Positions 63,885-64,000 of a stretch of 64,000 nucleotides of DNA are shown piece by piece. The stretch is from Paenibacillus sp. LHD-38 (GTDB lineage: Bacteria; Bacillota; Bacilli; Paenibacillales; Paenibacillaceae). How positions within the stretch are numbered: the stretch's first letter is position 1; each line of letters opens with the position of its first letter. Below the pieces are notes generated by a model. That model saw only the letters and a list, made by a program, of their open reading frames with translations. It searched no databases and was not told where the DNA came from. Location of the stretch: contig NZ_JAVIFU010000033.1 of assembly GCF_031157315.1 (NCBI RefSeq), positions 1-64,000 on the forward strand, given 5' to 3'. The position numbers and the translations under genes were made by a program.

Positions 63885-64000
63885 TCCTCGTCATTGATGT
63901 CGGGAATACGAACATCGTACTTGGCATATACAAAGGAAAAGATCTGCTGCATCATTGGCGGCTAAGCACGAATCGTTCAGCGACGGTAGATGAATACGGC
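63881..64000 (+). CDS. coaX: Type III pantothenate kinase (partial, N-terminus)
   Basis: The first 40 codons of CoaX are present: [19 protein letters not shown] carries the phosphate-binding loop DVGNTN of the ASKHA fold, followed by [18 protein letters not shown]. CoaX phosphorylates pantothenate, the first step to coenzyme A. The start is TTG 63881, overlapping the nadC stop (TTGA), with AAAGGTGG 8 bp upstream. The gene runs off the right edge. In B. subtilis coaX directly follows ftsH; here the nup and nad operons are in between. Confidence 0.93.
   Translation, partial: MILVIDVGNTNIVLGIYKGKDLLHHWRLSTNRSATVDEYG

Overview
The window comes from a low-to-moderate-GC, endospore-forming Firmicute and fits Paenibacillus or a close relative. 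It reads almost gene for gene like the origin-proximal arc of the Bacillus subtilis chromosome from csfB to coaX: gin, yaaO, tmk, darA, yaaR, holB, ricT, yabA, yabB, rsmI, abrB, tatD, yabE, rnmV, rsmA, yabG, veg, sspF, ispE, purR, ridA, spoVG, glmU, ctc, pth, fin, mfd, spoVT, yabM, yabN, rqcP, yabP, yabQ, divIC, yabR, spoIIE, yabS, yabT, tilS, hprT, ftsH, coaX. The genus is inferred from gene content and protein resemblance; no database search was possible.

Layout. 1-330: the end of an rRNA operon (23S 3' end, 5S, terminator). 401-8635: a convergent membrane-protein gene, then gin and a replication, repair and RNA-modification block. 8765-11380: divergent abrB and an HD-domain phosphohydrolase, with four exact Spo0A boxes between them, then tatD. 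11570-16627: a c-di-AMP riboswitch ahead of yabE, then rnmV, rsmA, yabG, veg (two tandem near-consensus promoters) and sspF. 16764-26760: ispE, purR, ridA, spoVG, glmU, ctc, pth, fin and mfd. 26832-37327: an accessory block between mfd and spoVT. It holds a PrsA-like foldase, a Btr-like siderophore regulator plus a siderophore-binding lipoprotein under a Fur box, a complete urea ABC transporter (urtABCDE), and a ykkC (probable guanidine-I) riboswitch controlling a lone NitT/TauT-type ATPase followed by a truncated gene. 37624-54762: spoVT to ftsH, mainly sporulation, division and translation quality control. 55112-59946: a nucleoside ABC transporter (nupNOPQ-like). 60324-64000: nadA-nadB-nadC and the start of coaX.

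Regulation can be read in unusual detail. Sporulation promoters with good -35/-10 pairs lie before gin, sspF and spoVT (sigma-F/G type), spoVG (sigma-H type) and spoIIE (sigma-A with the 21-bp Spo0A-type spacer). PurR boxes precede purR. TGTNA-N7-TNACA (GlnR/TnrA) boxes precede both the urea transporter and the ykkC-controlled ATPase, which ties the accessory block to nitrogen limitation.

The most unusual items are: a family of five 48-49 bp intergenic repeats, all in one orientation and each upstream of a gene; three exact Spo0A boxes in 62 bp ahead of the HD-domain gene; the guanidine/GlnR-controlled operon that has decayed to an orphan ATPase; a pair of identical palindromes 41 bp apart before the nucleoside transporter; and a 40-bp tandem duplication before yabS. 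No CRISPR array, transposase, prophage or tRNA gene was seen.
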